Of a stretch of 43,120 nucleotides of DNA, positions 15,810-25,999 are shown in pieces. The DNA lies in NCBI GenBank assembly GCA_008015595.1, contig SSFW01000002.1, positions 1-43,120 on the forward strand. The letters run 5' to 3'. The stretch is from Nitrosomonas sp. GTDB lineage: Bacteria > Pseudomonadota > Gammaproteobacteria > Burkholderiales > Nitrosomonadaceae. The stretch's first letter is position 1. The number at the start of each line of letters is the position of its first letter. A program made the translations under genes and the position numbers. The notes beneath the pieces were generated by a model. The model ran no database searches and was not told the origin of the DNA. It saw only the letters and a program-made list of their open reading frames with translations.

Positions 15810-18365
15810 TTATAACCAGATCATCATACCCATTTCAAGCGGATGAGTTAATGCTGAGTGATAAGGATAGATTCGGAGATAATATTCTTGCCTCCCACAA
15901 AGTTCAGGTGCATGATTTAACTCAAACAAATGCTCCTGTGGCGAAACCATTCCAACACAATCAAATTTGAAACGTTTGAAATTGGTCAAACGCATTTTTT
16001 TATACTGACGACAAAGTAACAGTTCAACCATTACATCTTCTGGCTGTAAACCATTTAGCTTAACCGCAACCTTAAAATTCAAAAGGTCACCAAAGTTGAT
16101 CTGCTTCGCAGGGGCATCCAGCCGTCTCAATGAAACTTGGTCCCAGGCTTTCCTAATCTTTGCTTTCCAGACTGCAACATTTCGAGCAATTGCATAATCA
16201 TCATTTACAAACTGTGCGCCCTTATTGGTTGCAGGAATATAGAATTTCTCTACATATTCGCTGACCATGCGATTAGCACTATAACGGGGTAATAGTGAAG
16301 CCATGGAATATTTCGCCATCTTGACCCATTCTGCAGGATAGCCAAAACCATTACGACGATAATAGAGTGGAACAACTTGATCTTGTAAAATCTCATAAAA
16401 AGACTGACTCTCATCCTGATCTCGTAATACTGCTTCAGTATTTTCAGATCCAGGCTTAACTGCCCAGCCATTCTTCCCGTCATACCCTTCTCCCCACCAG
16501 CCATCTAGCACACTCAAATTAATTGTGCCATTGATACCGGCTTTCATACCCGAAGTACCACTTGCTTCCAGCGGAAAAATAGGACTATTCAACCAAACAT
16601 CGACACCAGCCACGAGTCGGCGAGCCAATCGTAAATCATAGCCCTCCACTAATAAAATTCGCCCTTCGAACTCAGGCATGCGTGACACATGGCTAATCCG
16701 ACGGATCAAATCTTGACCAGGAATATCAGCAGGATGCGCTTTACCAGCATAAATCAGCACGACCGGGCGATCTTGATCGAGCAAAATTTTGCGAAGCCAA
16801 TCGAGATTCTCAAATAACAGAGTTGCACGCTTATAGGTAGCAAATCGGCGAGCAAATCCTAACGTCAAAATATTGGGATTATTGGGGTCAATCCATTTAA
16901 AGAGTCGATCGAGATGCGCTTCGGATCCACGATTTCGAGCATTCTGTTCCGTCAATCGGGCTCGAATCCCATAAAAAAGCTGTGATTTGAGTGTTTGCCT
17001 AACACTCCAAAATAGATGATCAGGGATAGCATCGATCTGCGACCAGAAATCTGGTTCACACATTTTATTTCGCCATTCATGGCCCAGATAGCGGTCAAAT
17101 AAGACAGACCATTCCTGAGCTAAGAAAGTAGGTACATGAACGCCATTGGTGATATATGAAATTGGATTTTCTTCTGGTTCGATTTGCGGCCAAAGATCGC
17201 GACATATACTGGCAGAAACATCCCCATGAATCTTGCTAACACCGTTATGAGTTCGCGATAAGCGAATCGCGAGTGCGGTCATGTTGAAGTCTTCATTTCC
17301 GGGCATATTACCCAACGCCATGAACTCACTCCACGCAATTTTTAGATCATTACAAAATAGACCAAAATATTCTTGCATCATGGTTTGGGGAAAGTGGTCA
17401 TGTCCAGCCGGAACAGCGGTGTGAGTAGTAAAAACCGTATTGGTTGCTACTGCTTCGAGGGCACTTGCAAAATCGAGGCCATGTTGAACTAGATTACGGG
17501 CACGTTCTAGCATCATGAATGCAGCATGACCTTCATTGCTGTGCCATACAGTTGGTTTGACCCCGATAGCCTGCAAAGCTCGAACACCCCCAATCCCCAG
17601 TAGAATTTCTTGCTGGATACGCATGATTTTATCGCCACCATACAATTGATGCGTGATAAGCCGGTCAGCAGCAGAGTTATCTGGCAAGTCAGTATCAAGA
17701 AGAAATAAGCTGACATGGCCAATAATGACACGCCAAACTTTTACATTAACGCTGCGACCAGGTAAATCAATGTTAATGTGTACTTCAGTTCCATCATCAT
17801 GAAGCGCGGGTTCAACCGGTAAATCACCAAAGTCAGAATCATTATAAATTGCACGTTGATTACCTTGGCTATCAATCGTCTGGGAAAAATAACCTTGTCG
17901 ATACAGCAATCCTACGGCAACAAACGGTAAGCATAAATCACTGGCTGCTTTACAATGATCGCCCGCTAGAATACCTAATCCACCTGAATAAACCGGTAAG
18001 CTTTCATGGAAACCAAATTCAAAGCAGAAGTAGGCAATCTGATCGCGCGATTCAAGCCCTTCAAATCGATGATATCGAGCTGGCTCTGAATGATAGGAAT
18101 CATAAGCTGACAATACACTGTTATAGCTAGCCAAAAAAGTTTGATCACTTGCTGCTTTATGAAGTAGCGATTCATCAACACGTTTAAGAAATGACTTGGG
18201 ATTATGTCCAACCGCTTCCCATAATCGAGAATCAATGCGAGAAAACAATGTACGCGTACTTCGATCCCAACTATACCAGAGATTATTTGCTAACTCTTCC
18301 AAGCGCGACAGACGTGGAGGTATCTTAGGGTTAATTGTTATTGTAAACACTGTTTTATTAATCAT
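15810..18365 (-). CDS. glgP: alpha-glucan phosphorylase (GT35, DUF3417-containing type)
   Basis: Releases glucose 1-phosphate from glycogen or maltodextrin with pyridoxal phosphate. The N-terminal PPRLSRLEELANNLWYSWD is the DUF3417 hallmark of the short bacterial alpha-glucan phosphorylases. HSNEGHAAFM, FTTHTAVPAGHDHF and GFARRFATYKRA follow. The PLP site is EASGTSGMKAGINGT with Lys608 as the Schiff-base residue. I chose ATG 18365 (MINKTVF), preceded at 6 nt by AAGGAG; the longest frame starts at 18416 and would overlap orn by 26 nt. With this start the protein is 851 residues, normal for the type. It lies 25 nt after orn, so the two may be co-transcribed. Confidence 0.95.
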   Translation of the reverse strand: MINKTVFTITINPKIPPRLSRLEELANNLWYSWDRSTRTLFSRIDSRLWEAVGHNPKSFLKRVDESLLHKAASDQTFLASYNSVLSAYDSYHSEPARYHRFEGLESRDQIAYFCFEFGFHESLPVYSGGLGILAGDHCKAASDLCLPFVAVGLLYRQGYFSQTIDSQGNQRAIYNDSDFGDLPVEPALHDDGTEVHINIDLPGRSVNVKVWRVIIGHVSLFLLDTDLPDNSAADRLITHQLYGGDKIMRIQQEILLGIGGVRALQAIGVKPTVWHSNEGHAAFMMLERARNLVQHGLDFASALEAVATNTVFTTHTAVPAGHDHFPQTMMQEYFGLFCNDLKIAWSEFMALGNMPGNEDFNMTALAIRLSRTHNGVSKIHGDVSASICRDLWPQIEPEENPISYITNGVHVPTFLAQEWSVLFDRYLGHEWRNKMCEPDFWSQIDAIPDHLFWSVRQTLKSQLFYGIRARLTEQNARNRGSEAHLDRLFKWIDPNNPNILTLGFARRFATYKRATLLFENLDWLRKILLDQDRPVVLIYAGKAHPADIPGQDLIRRISHVSRMPEFEGRILLVEGYDLRLARRLVAGVDVWLNSPIFPLEASGTSGMKAGINGTINLSVLDGWWGEGYDGKNGWAVKPGSENTEAVLRDQDESQSFYEILQDQVVPLYYRRNGFGYPAEWVKMAKYSMASLLPRYSANRMVSEYVEKFYIPATNKGAQFVNDDYAIARNVAVWKAKIRKAWDQVSLRRLDAPAKQINFGDLLNFKVAVKLNGLQPEDVMVELLLCRQYKKMRLTNFKRFKFDCVGMVSPQEHLFELNHAPELCGRQEYYLRIYPYHSALTHPLEMGMMIWL

Positions 18366-18390
18366 TCCGTACTCCTTCATTGAAAGCTGA

Positions 18391-18939
18391 TCATCCGATA
18401 TTGATGAAATGCTCACGATAGTATTTCAACTCGTTGATTGAATCATAAATATCCGATAGGGCTTCATGCTTACTTTCTTTATTTAGACCAGACATAATCG
18501 TGGGTTTCCAACGCTTGGCTAGCTCTTTGAGCGTACTAACATCGAGATTCCGATAATGGAAATAAGCTTCGAGTTTAGGCATGGAACGAACCAAGAATCG
18601 CCGATCCTGGCAAATCGAATTACCGCACATCGGCGATATTGCAGAGGGCACATAAGGTTGCAAGAATTTCAACATAATTTGTTCTGCTTCGACTTCAGAG
18701 AGCGTTGATGCTTTAACCTTATCAATCAGTCCAGATTTGGCATGAGTAGAACGATTCCATTTATCCATACTATCGAGAATTGAAATGGGTTGAGCAATAG
18801 CCAAAACGGGAGACTCAGCAATGGTATTTAATTGCGAATCTGTAATAACTAAAGCGATTTCGATAATGCGATCGCTATCAGGATTCAATCCTGTCATTTC
18901 CATATCGATCCAGATGAGGTTGTTGCTATCCTGTGCCAT
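18391..18939 (-). CDS. orn: oligoribonuclease
   Basis: A 3'-5' exonuclease of the DEDDh family that finishes RNA decay by hydrolysing 2-5 nt oligonucleotides and pGpG. Motifs: [19 protein letters not shown] (first Asp/Glu), [25 protein letters not shown], and the closing [20 protein letters not shown] with the catalytic His and Asp. At 182 residues it has family length. Divergent from the M48 protease gene, an arrangement common in this lineage. Confidence 0.96.
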   Translation of the reverse strand: MAQDSNNLIWIDMEMTGLNPDSDRIIEIALVITDSQLNTIAESPVLAIAQPISILDSMDKWNRSTHAKSGLIDKVKASTLSEVEAEQIMLKFLQPYVPSAISPMCGNSICQDRRFLVRSMPKLEAYFHYRNLDVSTLKELAKRWKPTIMSGLNKESKHEALSDIYDSINELKYYREHFINIG

Positions 18940-19044
18940 AATGAGCCTTCGTGAATTATATTAAGCGGATTGTGTCATATTGCGAGTTACACGTCACTTT
19001 TGCGTAAATGGGCGTGTGTGATTAATCTTTTTTATTTATCCACT

Positions 19045-20295
19045 ATGCAAACTTTTACTGCTATTTTTGTTACTGCATTATTGCTTACGACACTCATCGA
19101 GCTATGGCTCGCGATTCGTCATGCTCGTCATGTTCGTTCAAATCGCGATCAAGTACCGAATGATTTTGCCTCGCAAATTGATTTGGCTTCTCATCAGAAA
19201 GCAGCCGATTATACCTGTGCTAAAACACGCTTTAGCTATCCCAGTATAATCATGCATTCACTTCTACTGCTTATATTTACGCTGGGAGGAGGGTTAAATT
19301 TAATTTCCAACTTTTGGACTGGATGGATAGAGAATCCCATTTTCCACGGCATGGCACTGATTCTAACAACGATATTTATACTCAGTGCAATCGAGATCCC
19401 TTTTAATTACTACCGAACCTTTGTGATTGAAGAACGGTTTGGCTTCAATAAAATGAGCCCTGCCATGTTTTTTTCTGATTTAATCAAGCAATACTCACTG
19501 GGATTCATTCTGGGTGGTTTATTGTTATTTTGCATGTTGTGGTTAATGGAGAAAGCAGGAGCGTATTGGTGGTTATACGCTTGGATGGCTTGGATGGGCT
19601 TTAATGTCTTGCTACTCTCAATTTATCCAACCTGGATCGCTCCGATTTTTAACAAATTTGCGCCGCTTGAAGATAATGCACTTAAAACACGTATTGAGCA
19701 GCTCATGCAAAAATGTGGTTTCAAATCCAGCGGATTGTTTGTAATGGATGGATCACGCCGTAGCAGTCACGGAAACGCCTATTTCACTGGATTTGGCAAG
19801 AATAAACGCATCGTCTTTTTCGATACGCTGCTGTCTCGCTTACAAGGGCCTGAAATTGAGGCCGTTCTTGCGCATGAATTAGGTCATTTCAAACTTCACC
19901 ATGTGCTAAAGCGCATTGTATGGTCATTCATAGTAAGCCTTGTCTTTTTTGCGCTCCTCGGCTTTTTAATGCAACAAGCGTGGTTTTATGAAGGGCTAGG
20001 TGTATCTACCAATGCCCCTTCCACGGCTGCGATGGCATTATTACTCTTTTTCTTAATTATGCCCGTATTCACCTTTTTATTGCATCCTTTATCGAGTCTT
20101 TACTCACGCAAGCATGAATTTGAAGCGGATGCCTATGCAGCACAACATGCTTCAGCTAATGATCTTATTCATGCACTTGTTAAGCTTTATCAGGATAATG
20201 CAGCAACGCTGACACCGGATCCACTGCATTCTGCGTTTTACGATTCGCATCCCCCTGCAGCAACCCGCATTATGCAGCTAAAGAAACTCGCTTAG
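19045..20295 (+). CDS. M48 family (Ste24/CAAX prenyl protease-like) membrane metalloprotease
   Basis: A zinc endopeptidase of the Ste24 type embedded in the inner membrane. The active site HELGH is at residues 277-281, and the third ligand is the Glu in HEFEADAYAAQHA. At least six hydrophobic segments surround the site, including SIIMHSLLLLIFTLGGGLNL and LGFILGGLLLFCMLWLM. NYYRTFVIEERFGFNK is the usual Ste24 signature. I chose ATG 19045 (MQTFTAIF), which gives 416 residues and starts at the first helix. The longest frame begins at 18970 but adds 25 unlikely residues. Substrates are unknown; membrane protein quality control is a general role for relatives. Confidence 0.92.
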   Translation: MQTFTAIFVTALLLTTLIELWLAIRHARHVRSNRDQVPNDFASQIDLASHQKAADYTCAKTRFSYPSIIMHSLLLLIFTLGGGLNLISNFWTGWIENPIFHGMALILTTIFILSAIEIPFNYYRTFVIEERFGFNKMSPAMFFSDLIKQYSLGFILGGLLLFCMLWLMEKAGAYWWLYAWMAWMGFNVLLLSIYPTWIAPIFNKFAPLEDNALKTRIEQLMQKCGFKSSGLFVMDGSRRSSHGNAYFTGFGKNKRIVFFDTLLSRLQGPEIEAVLAHELGHFKLHHVLKRIVWSFIVSLVFFALLGFLMQQAWFYEGLGVSTNAPSTAAMALLLFFLIMPVFTFLLHPLSSLYSRKHEFEADAYAAQHASANDLIHALVKLYQDNAATLTPDPLHSAFYDSHPPAATRIMQLKKLA

Positions 20296-20312
20296 CCAAT
20301 AAGGAGAATACC

Positions 20313-20651
20313 ATGACTGATACATGTGATCTTTCCAATAAACACTGCAAACCGTGTGAAGGGGGGGTGCCCCCCTTATCGCAGCGAGAAATCGATAGCC
20401 TCTTGCAACAACTTGAACAATGGGAATATCGAAACAATACGATTCATAAAGACTTTACATTTAAAAACTACTATCAAACTATGGCATTTGTAAATGCGGT
20501 TGCCTGGTTATCTCATCGGGAAGATCACCATCCCGATATGGTGGTAGGCTATAACCACTGCCAGATCGTATACATGACGCATGCAATACAAGGTCTATCA
20601 GAAAATGATTTTATTTGTGCAGCGAAAATCGATGGACTCTTTAAAATTTGA
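20313..20651 (+). CDS. phhB: pterin-4a-carbinolamine dehydratase
   Basis: Dehydrates 4a-hydroxytetrahydrobiopterin; in bacteria without phenylalanine hydroxylase the role is less certain. The family motif is HREDHHPDMVVGYNHCQIVY with the catalytic His pair. The 112 residues match the family length plus a short Cys-containing N-terminus (CDLSNKHCKPCEGGVPPL), which I also remember from other proteobacterial members. AAGGAG lies 8 nt before the ATG. Its TGA overlaps the rsgA start by four bases (TTGA). Confidence 0.93.
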   Translation: MTDTCDLSNKHCKPCEGGVPPLSQREIDSLLQQLEQWEYRNNTIHKDFTFKNYYQTMAFVNAVAWLSHREDHHPDMVVGYNHCQIVYMTHAIQGLSENDFICAAKIDGLFKI

Positions 20652-21586
20652 GCGATAAACGATCATCTCCTGCTCGTAACAGCGCAACACGCATAGAAGG
20701 CCAAGTGATAGCAACCTTTGGCCGCCAATACGAAATTAAAACACGCGCAGGGTTGATTCTGACTTGTTTTATGAGAGGAAAAAAGGGGGGGATTGCCTGT
20801 GGCGATCAGGTTGAGATCCTCCCAACCACGCCTGGTCAGGGCGTCATAGAAAACGTATTGCCAAGGGTAAATTTATTCTACCGGAGCGATGCTTTTCGTC
20901 AGAAATTAATCGCTGCCAATATCACTCAACTTATTATTGTCGTTGCAACGATCCCGACCTTCAGTGAAGCCCTGATCGATCATTATCTGGTTGCTGCAGA
21001 AAACGAAAAAATTCAAGTTCTCATCGTACTGAACAAGTGTGATTTATCGGAAACAGTCCACGTAGCAACCGAGAAATTAGCGTTATACCAGCAGTTAGGC
21101 TATCCCTGCCTGAGTATAAGCGCGGTCAATGACATCAAACCACTCATGCCGTATTTGCATCAGCAAAAAAGCCTACTCATCGGCCAATCAGGTATGGGTA
21201 AGTCAACCATTATCAATGCACTCATACCCGGGGCGCAACGTGCAACCAAAGAGATTTCATTAGCACTTGATAGTGGGCGCCATACTACGACGCACGCTAG
21301 ACTCTATGCAATTGATGCAGACAGCACCATCATTGATTCACCCGGAATGCAAGAATTCGGAATTAGTCACATTGATAAAGCTAATTTGGCTCGGGGATTT
21401 ATTGAATTCCGCCCTTATCTGAACGGGTCATGCAAATTTAGTAATTGTCGCCATTTGACCGAGCCTGGTTGTGCTTTGTTGCTCGCAGCAAAGAAAGGTG
21501 AAATAAACGCTCGACGTTTAGCGGTTTATCAGAAAATGATGGAGGAGGCAGAACGCCGCAAAGATTGGCTAGTGCGCTCGAGCTAA
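20648..21586 (+). CDS. rsgA: small-ribosomal-subunit biogenesis GTPase RsgA
   Basis: A circularly permuted GTPase that helps late 30S maturation. An OB-fold N-terminus (EGQVIATFGRQYEIKTRAG) is followed by G4 NKCDL, G1 GQSGMGKST, G3 DSPGMQEFG and a C-terminal zinc motif (CKFSNCRHLTEPGCA). The start is a TTG overlapping the phhB stop (TTGA), so translational coupling is likely. The 3' end overlaps the convergent glgA gene by 18 nt. Confidence 0.95.
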   Translation: MSDKRSSPARNSATRIEGQVIATFGRQYEIKTRAGLILTCFMRGKKGGIACGDQVEILPTTPGQGVIENVLPRVNLFYRSDAFRQKLIAANITQLIIVVATIPTFSEALIDHYLVAAENEKIQVLIVLNKCDLSETVHVATEKLALYQQLGYPCLSISAVNDIKPLMPYLHQQKSLLIGQSGMGKSTIINALIPGAQRATKEISLALDSGRHTTTHARLYAIDADSTIIDSPGMQEFGISHIDKANLARGFIEFRPYLNGSCKFSNCRHLTEPGCALLLAAKKGEINARRLAVYQKMMEEAERRKDWLVRSS

Positions 21587-23059
21587 CTGTTGATAAATTT
21601 CGCGATAAGTAGCGGCACTGGTTTTCCAGCTGAAATCTTTGCGCATCCCATTCTTTTGTAGCTGCTCCCATATATCTTTATCTTGATAGGCCGCTACGAC
21701 ACGTTTTATCCCTTCGAAAAATGCATCCGGTGATAAATCATGAAACTGGAAACCACTTGCAGTGCCATTCTTTAATGCCTCGGGCGAGTAATCCACCACG
21801 GTATCAATCAAGCCACCCGTTGCATGCACGAGTGGAACCGTCCCATAGCGCTGACTGTACATTTGATTGAGTCCGCACGGTTCAAAGCGAGAGGGCATTA
21901 GAAAGCTGTCGGCACCCGCTTCCAATTGGTGCGACAGGGCCTCTTCGTAACCCACGTGAATAGCCATCCTGCCTGGAAATTGTTCGGCCAGTTGTACTAA
22001 ATTTCTTTCAATCGACGCATCTCCTGCACCTAACACAGCAAGTTGCGCGGGCAATGCAAGGAGTTTAGGTGCAACCTCAAATAGCAAGTCATATCCTTTT
22101 TGATAACTAAAGCGACTGATCGCAGCGAACAGTAACTGATCAGATCGGGGCTCCAGTCCTAGCTTTTGCTGAATCGCCAGTTTATTCGCTTGCTTATTGG
22201 ATAAACGACGAATGGTATACTTTTTAGTGATATGAATATCAGAAGATGGATCCCACTCGATGGTGTCAATCCCATTCACAATCCCACTGATCTGCTCTTT
22301 GCGAGCAGATAATAAACCATGCAACCCAAACCCGAGTCGTTCCTGCTGGATCTCGTGCGCATAGCTAGGGCTAACCGTTGAAATATGATCCGCATAATAA
22401 AGTCCTGCTTTAATAAATGACAAGCTTCCATAATACTCGACACCTTGGACGCTATAACTTTCAGAAGGTAGCCCAAGCTGGCTCACCAGCTCGGGTGCGA
22501 AACAACCCTGGAATGCCAAGTTATGAATTGACATTAGGGTAGGCGATTTCAAACCCCGATGAAAATGAAGGTAAGCGGGCGTCAAGCCACTTTGCCAATC
22601 ATTGCAGTGAACAACATCGGGTTGCCACGTCAATGGACTGGCATCACTGCCAAGCAATGCACCCATTTTTGAGAGCAAGCCAAAACGCTGTGCATTATCG
22701 GGCCAATCGTGTCCAGCCACATCTAAATAGGGCCCTCCCGTTCTTTGATATAACGAAGGACAATCGATGACAAAAACTGGGATACTTGTTGAGGCATTGA
22801 CTTGCAGGTTGGCTGATAATAACTTAGCAGGGGGAAAATGAGCTAAACCATTGAATTCAGCTACCTTTCGTTTATATTTTAATCCTGCAAGCACTTGCGG
22901 ATAACCAGGAATGAGGATGCGAACATCAACTTGTTGTTCACGTAACGACGCTGGCAATGCCGCACTCACATCACCTAGTCCCCCAGTTTTGCATAACGGA
23001 TAGACTTCCGGCGTAACGAAAAGGACTTTTAGCGCATGCTTCGAGAGACGGGTAGACAT
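21569..23059 (-). CDS. glgA: glycogen synthase (ADP-glucose type)
   Basis: GT5 glucosyltransferase that extends alpha-1,4-glucan. The N-terminal LFVTPEVYPLCKTGGLGDV holds the ADP-glucose-binding KTGGL. CNDWQSGLTPAYLH, SIHNLAFQG and the C-terminal MPSRFEPCGLNQMYSQRYG with HATGGLIDTV complete the family pattern. At 496 residues it is of usual length. It follows pgi by 33 nt and is the last gene of a minus-strand run that starts at hslV. glgB and glgC are not in this window. Confidence 0.96.
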   Translation of the reverse strand: MSTRLSKHALKVLFVTPEVYPLCKTGGLGDVSAALPASLREQQVDVRILIPGYPQVLAGLKYKRKVAEFNGLAHFPPAKLLSANLQVNASTSIPVFVIDCPSLYQRTGGPYLDVAGHDWPDNAQRFGLLSKMGALLGSDASPLTWQPDVVHCNDWQSGLTPAYLHFHRGLKSPTLMSIHNLAFQGCFAPELVSQLGLPSESYSVQGVEYYGSLSFIKAGLYYADHISTVSPSYAHEIQQERLGFGLHGLLSARKEQISGIVNGIDTIEWDPSSDIHITKKYTIRRLSNKQANKLAIQQKLGLEPRSDQLLFAAISRFSYQKGYDLLFEVAPKLLALPAQLAVLGAGDASIERNLVQLAEQFPGRMAIHVGYEEALSHQLEAGADSFLMPSRFEPCGLNQMYSQRYGTVPLVHATGGLIDTVVDYSPEALKNGTASGFQFHDLSPDAFFEGIKRVVAAYQDKDIWEQLQKNGMRKDFSWKTSAATYREIYQQLARAH

Positions 23060-23092
23060 TTATTTATTAAATGTATTGATCTATCAACGATT

Positions 23093-24742
23093 TCAATTCG
23101 CTATGTTGCTATTTTCTTTGAAATAATTGATTAACCCATTGGTTGATGCATCATGAGCAGTAACTTTCTGGTCGGTTTTCAAATCAGTCATAATCTTGTT
23201 AGCAAGCTGCTTTCCTAATTCTACACCCCATTGATCAAATGGATTGATGTTCCAAATGACACTTTGCACGAAAACTTTGTGCTCATAGAGCGCAATTAAC
23301 GAACCCAATGCTGTTGGGTCAAGTTTTTTGAATAAAATCGACGTCGTCGCATGATTACCCGCAAAAACCCGATGCGGTGCCAATTGTTCAATTTCAGAAA
23401 GCGTATAACCTTGCGATTGTAATTCTACTCGCACTTCGTCAACAGTCTTGCCAAGCATCAATGCTTCTGTTTGTGCAAAAAAATTAGCTAACAATAATTG
23501 ATGATGGTGATCCACGGCATAATGACTCTGGCAAGGCGCTAAGAAGTCCGCGGTTACAGTCGGTGTTCCTTGGTGGAGTAGCTGATAAAAAGCATGCTGG
23601 CCGTTAGTTCCCGATTCCCCCCAGACAACGGTACCAGTTTGGTAGTCAACTCGTGTTCCATCTCGGGTAACACGTTTACCATTACTTTCCATTTCAAGTT
23701 GCTGTAGATACGCTGGAAATCGATGCAGCGACTGATCGTACGGTAAAACAGCGTGGCTAGCTGCGCCCAGAAAGTTAATCTGCCAAATTCCGATTAAGCC
23801 CAAAATTACCGGTAGATTTCCAGCGAAAGGTGTTGTCAGGAAATGTTGGTCCATTTGCCGCCCACCTGATAACAAATCATAAAAATGCTGCATACCCAGG
23901 GTCAAGGCAATCGGTAATCCAATCGCAGACCACAGAGAGTAACGCCCCCCGACCCAATCCCAGAAAACAAACATATTGGCAGGATCGATTCCAAATTGTT
24001 GGACCGCTTTTTGATTCGTTGAAACTGCTACAAAATGACGTGCAATCTCCTTTTCAGAACCGCCCTGTGTCAAAAACCAGGTACGCGCTGCATGGGCGTT
24101 AGCTATAGTTTCTAGTGTCGTAAAGGTTTTTGAAGCGATTACGAATAACGTCGTTGCTGGATTTAACGCTTTTAGTGTTTCGGCAAGATGTGCCCCATCA
24201 ATATTCGATACGAAATGAGGCGTTATTTGCCCATTCCAGTAAGGCTTTAACGCTTCTGTGACCATGACTGGCCCAAGATCAGAACCACCAATACCAATAT
24301 TGACCACATCGGTGAAAGTTAACCCTGAGTAACCACGATGAATACCCTGATGAACTGCTTGTGTAAAGCTTTCCATTTGCTGCAAAACTTGCTTTACCGC
24401 TGGCAAAATATCCACACTTTCAGTCGTAACTGTTTGATTAGCCCTTAATGCGATATGCAGGGCGGCACGATGCTCTGTAACGTTGATTTTCTCCCCTTGA
24501 AACATTTGAGTGATCCAATCACTCAATTTTTGCTGTGTTGCAAGCTGAAACAATAAATTCATGGTTTCATTCGTTACAGGTTGCTTACTAAAATCAAGCA
24601 AGAAATCATTAAAACGAATCGAGAATTTTTCGAAACGATGTGGATCTTCTGCAAACAAGCTACGTAAGTGCTGCGATTCAAGCTTAGATTGATGTGTTTT
24701 TAAAGCAAGCCATGCGGGTGACTGGGTCAAGGATGTGATCAT
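23093..24742 (-). CDS. pgi: glucose-6-phosphate isomerase
   Basis: Interconverts glucose 6-phosphate and fructose 6-phosphate, linking gluconeogenesis to glycogen. The 549-residue protein has [19 protein letters not shown], the sugar-phosphate site [25 protein letters not shown], the catalytic Glu region [21 protein letters not shown] and the C-terminal [14 protein letters not shown] with the active Lys. It begins 16 nt after the thiolase gene and ends 33 nt before glgA, so the three probably share transcripts. Confidence 0.97.
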   Translation of the reverse strand: MITSLTQSPAWLALKTHQSKLESQHLRSLFAEDPHRFEKFSIRFNDFLLDFSKQPVTNETMNLLFQLATQQKLSDWITQMFQGEKINVTEHRAALHIALRANQTVTTESVDILPAVKQVLQQMESFTQAVHQGIHRGYSGLTFTDVVNIGIGGSDLGPVMVTEALKPYWNGQITPHFVSNIDGAHLAETLKALNPATTLFVIASKTFTTLETIANAHAARTWFLTQGGSEKEIARHFVAVSTNQKAVQQFGIDPANMFVFWDWVGGRYSLWSAIGLPIALTLGMQHFYDLLSGGRQMDQHFLTTPFAGNLPVILGLIGIWQINFLGAASHAVLPYDQSLHRFPAYLQQLEMESNGKRVTRDGTRVDYQTGTVVWGESGTNGQHAFYQLLHQGTPTVTADFLAPCQSHYAVDHHHQLLLANFFAQTEALMLGKTVDEVRVELQSQGYTLSEIEQLAPHRVFAGNHATTSILFKKLDPTALGSLIALYEHKVFVQSVIWNINPFDQWGVELGKQLANKIMTDLKTDQKVTAHDASTNGLINYFKENSNIAN

Positions 24743-24758
24743 CGTAGCATCTACCTTT

Positions 24759-25961
24759 TCAATTTAACTGTGCAAACGAGGGTAATCGCTCAAAAATGGC
24801 TGCAATTCCTTGCCCACCGCCGATACACATCGTCACCAATGCATAGCGCCCCTTGATACGATGCAGTTCATAAAGGGCCTTGATCGTCAGAACACATCCC
24901 GTAGCACCGATTGGATGTCCGAAAGCAACAGCCCCGCCATTGGGATTGGTTTTGATCGGATCGAAACCAAGCTCGCAAGCAACTGCACAGGCCTGTACAG
25001 CAAAAGCTTCGTTTGATTCGATAACATCCATATCATCAATCGTTAAACAAGCACGGTGTAGTGCTTGATGCACTGCTGGAACAGGGCCTATCCCCATATA
25101 CCGAGGATCAACACCGGCATAGCCATAAGCTACTAATCGTGCGATGGGTTGCAAATGATCTTTTTCTGCGATTGCCGCATCACAAAGCACAACAGCCGCT
25201 GCGCCATCGTTGATACCTGAAGCATTACCCGCGGTAACCGTGCCATTTTCCTGGAAAACACTGGGTAAGTTTGATAATTTTTCCGAATCGATAGAGTCAC
25301 GGGGATGTTCATCAGTATCAAAAACAACTACTTTGCCACGCGATGATATTTCAATCGGTAAAATTTGCGAGGTAAAGTAACCGTTACGAATCGCCTGTAT
25401 CGCACGTCGATGGCTTTCCAGCGCAAACTGATCTTGTTTCTCACGCCCAATATTCCATTTTGCCGCGATATTTTCGGCTGTATTTCCCATATGAACTTGA
25501 TCGAAGGGATCAGTTAAAGCACCAACCATCATATCAATCGCTGGACTATTTCTCATCCGTTGACCCCAGCGCAGCGCAGGCAAAAGATAACCTGCCCGGC
25601 TCATCGATTCTACTCCGCCTGCAATGGCAATGTCGGTATCACCCGATAGGATAGTTTGCGCTGCTGAGATAATCGCTTGCAAGCCGCTTCCACATAATCG
25701 ATTTACCGATAATGCCGCAACAGATTGTGGTAGCCCCCCTTGAATAGCCGCGACTCGTGACAGATACATATCACTCGCTTCACTGTGAATGACATGGCCA
25801 AAAACCAAATGACCAATTCTCGATATATCAACCTGAGCGCGATTGACTGCTTCTCGTACGACCTTTGATGCCAGCGCAGTGGGCGGAATATCTTTGAGCG
25901 CACCGCCGTAATCCCCAATAGCAGTACGCACACCACTTAACACCATAATTTCGCGCGACAT
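24759..25961 (-). CDS. acetyl-CoA acetyltransferase / beta-ketothiolase
   Basis: A 400-residue biosynthetic-type thiolase. The nucleophile is Cys90 in NRLCGSGLQ; the second pair is His349 in GHPIGATG and Cys379 in CIGGGQG. Condenses two acetyl-CoA to acetoacetyl-CoA, or the reverse. It looks like the BktB/PhaA group, which supplies polyhydroxybutyrate synthesis, but phaB and phaC are not in the window, so a catabolic role is not excluded. It sits 38 nt after hslU and 16 nt before pgi on the same strand. The placement between a protease pair and sugar enzymes suggests carbon-storage grouping rather than a fatty-acid operon. Confidence 0.93.
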   Translation of the reverse strand: MSREIMVLSGVRTAIGDYGGALKDIPPTALASKVVREAVNRAQVDISRIGHLVFGHVIHSEASDMYLSRVAAIQGGLPQSVAALSVNRLCGSGLQAIISAAQTILSGDTDIAIAGGVESMSRAGYLLPALRWGQRMRNSPAIDMMVGALTDPFDQVHMGNTAENIAAKWNIGREKQDQFALESHRRAIQAIRNGYFTSQILPIEISSRGKVVVFDTDEHPRDSIDSEKLSNLPSVFQENGTVTAGNASGINDGAAAVVLCDAAIAEKDHLQPIARLVAYGYAGVDPRYMGIGPVPAVHQALHRACLTIDDMDVIESNEAFAVQACAVACELGFDPIKTNPNGGAVAFGHPIGATGCVLTIKALYELHRIKGRYALVTMCIGGGQGIAAIFERLPSFAQLN

Positions 25962-25999
25962 GATGAGGGTAAAAACCTTTTTATACCAACTTATTTCGA

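Noticed and set aside
15707-15970. Plus-strand open frame beside the glgP 3' end
   Set aside because: It mostly lies antisense to glgP and its translation has no protein-like features.
18366-18416. Longer N-terminus for glgP
   Set aside because: It overlaps orn by 26 nt, while AAGGAG at proper spacing precedes ATG 18365.
18970-19044. Longer N-terminus for the M48 protease
   Set aside because: The 25 extra residues are not family-like; ATG 19045 begins at the first membrane helix.
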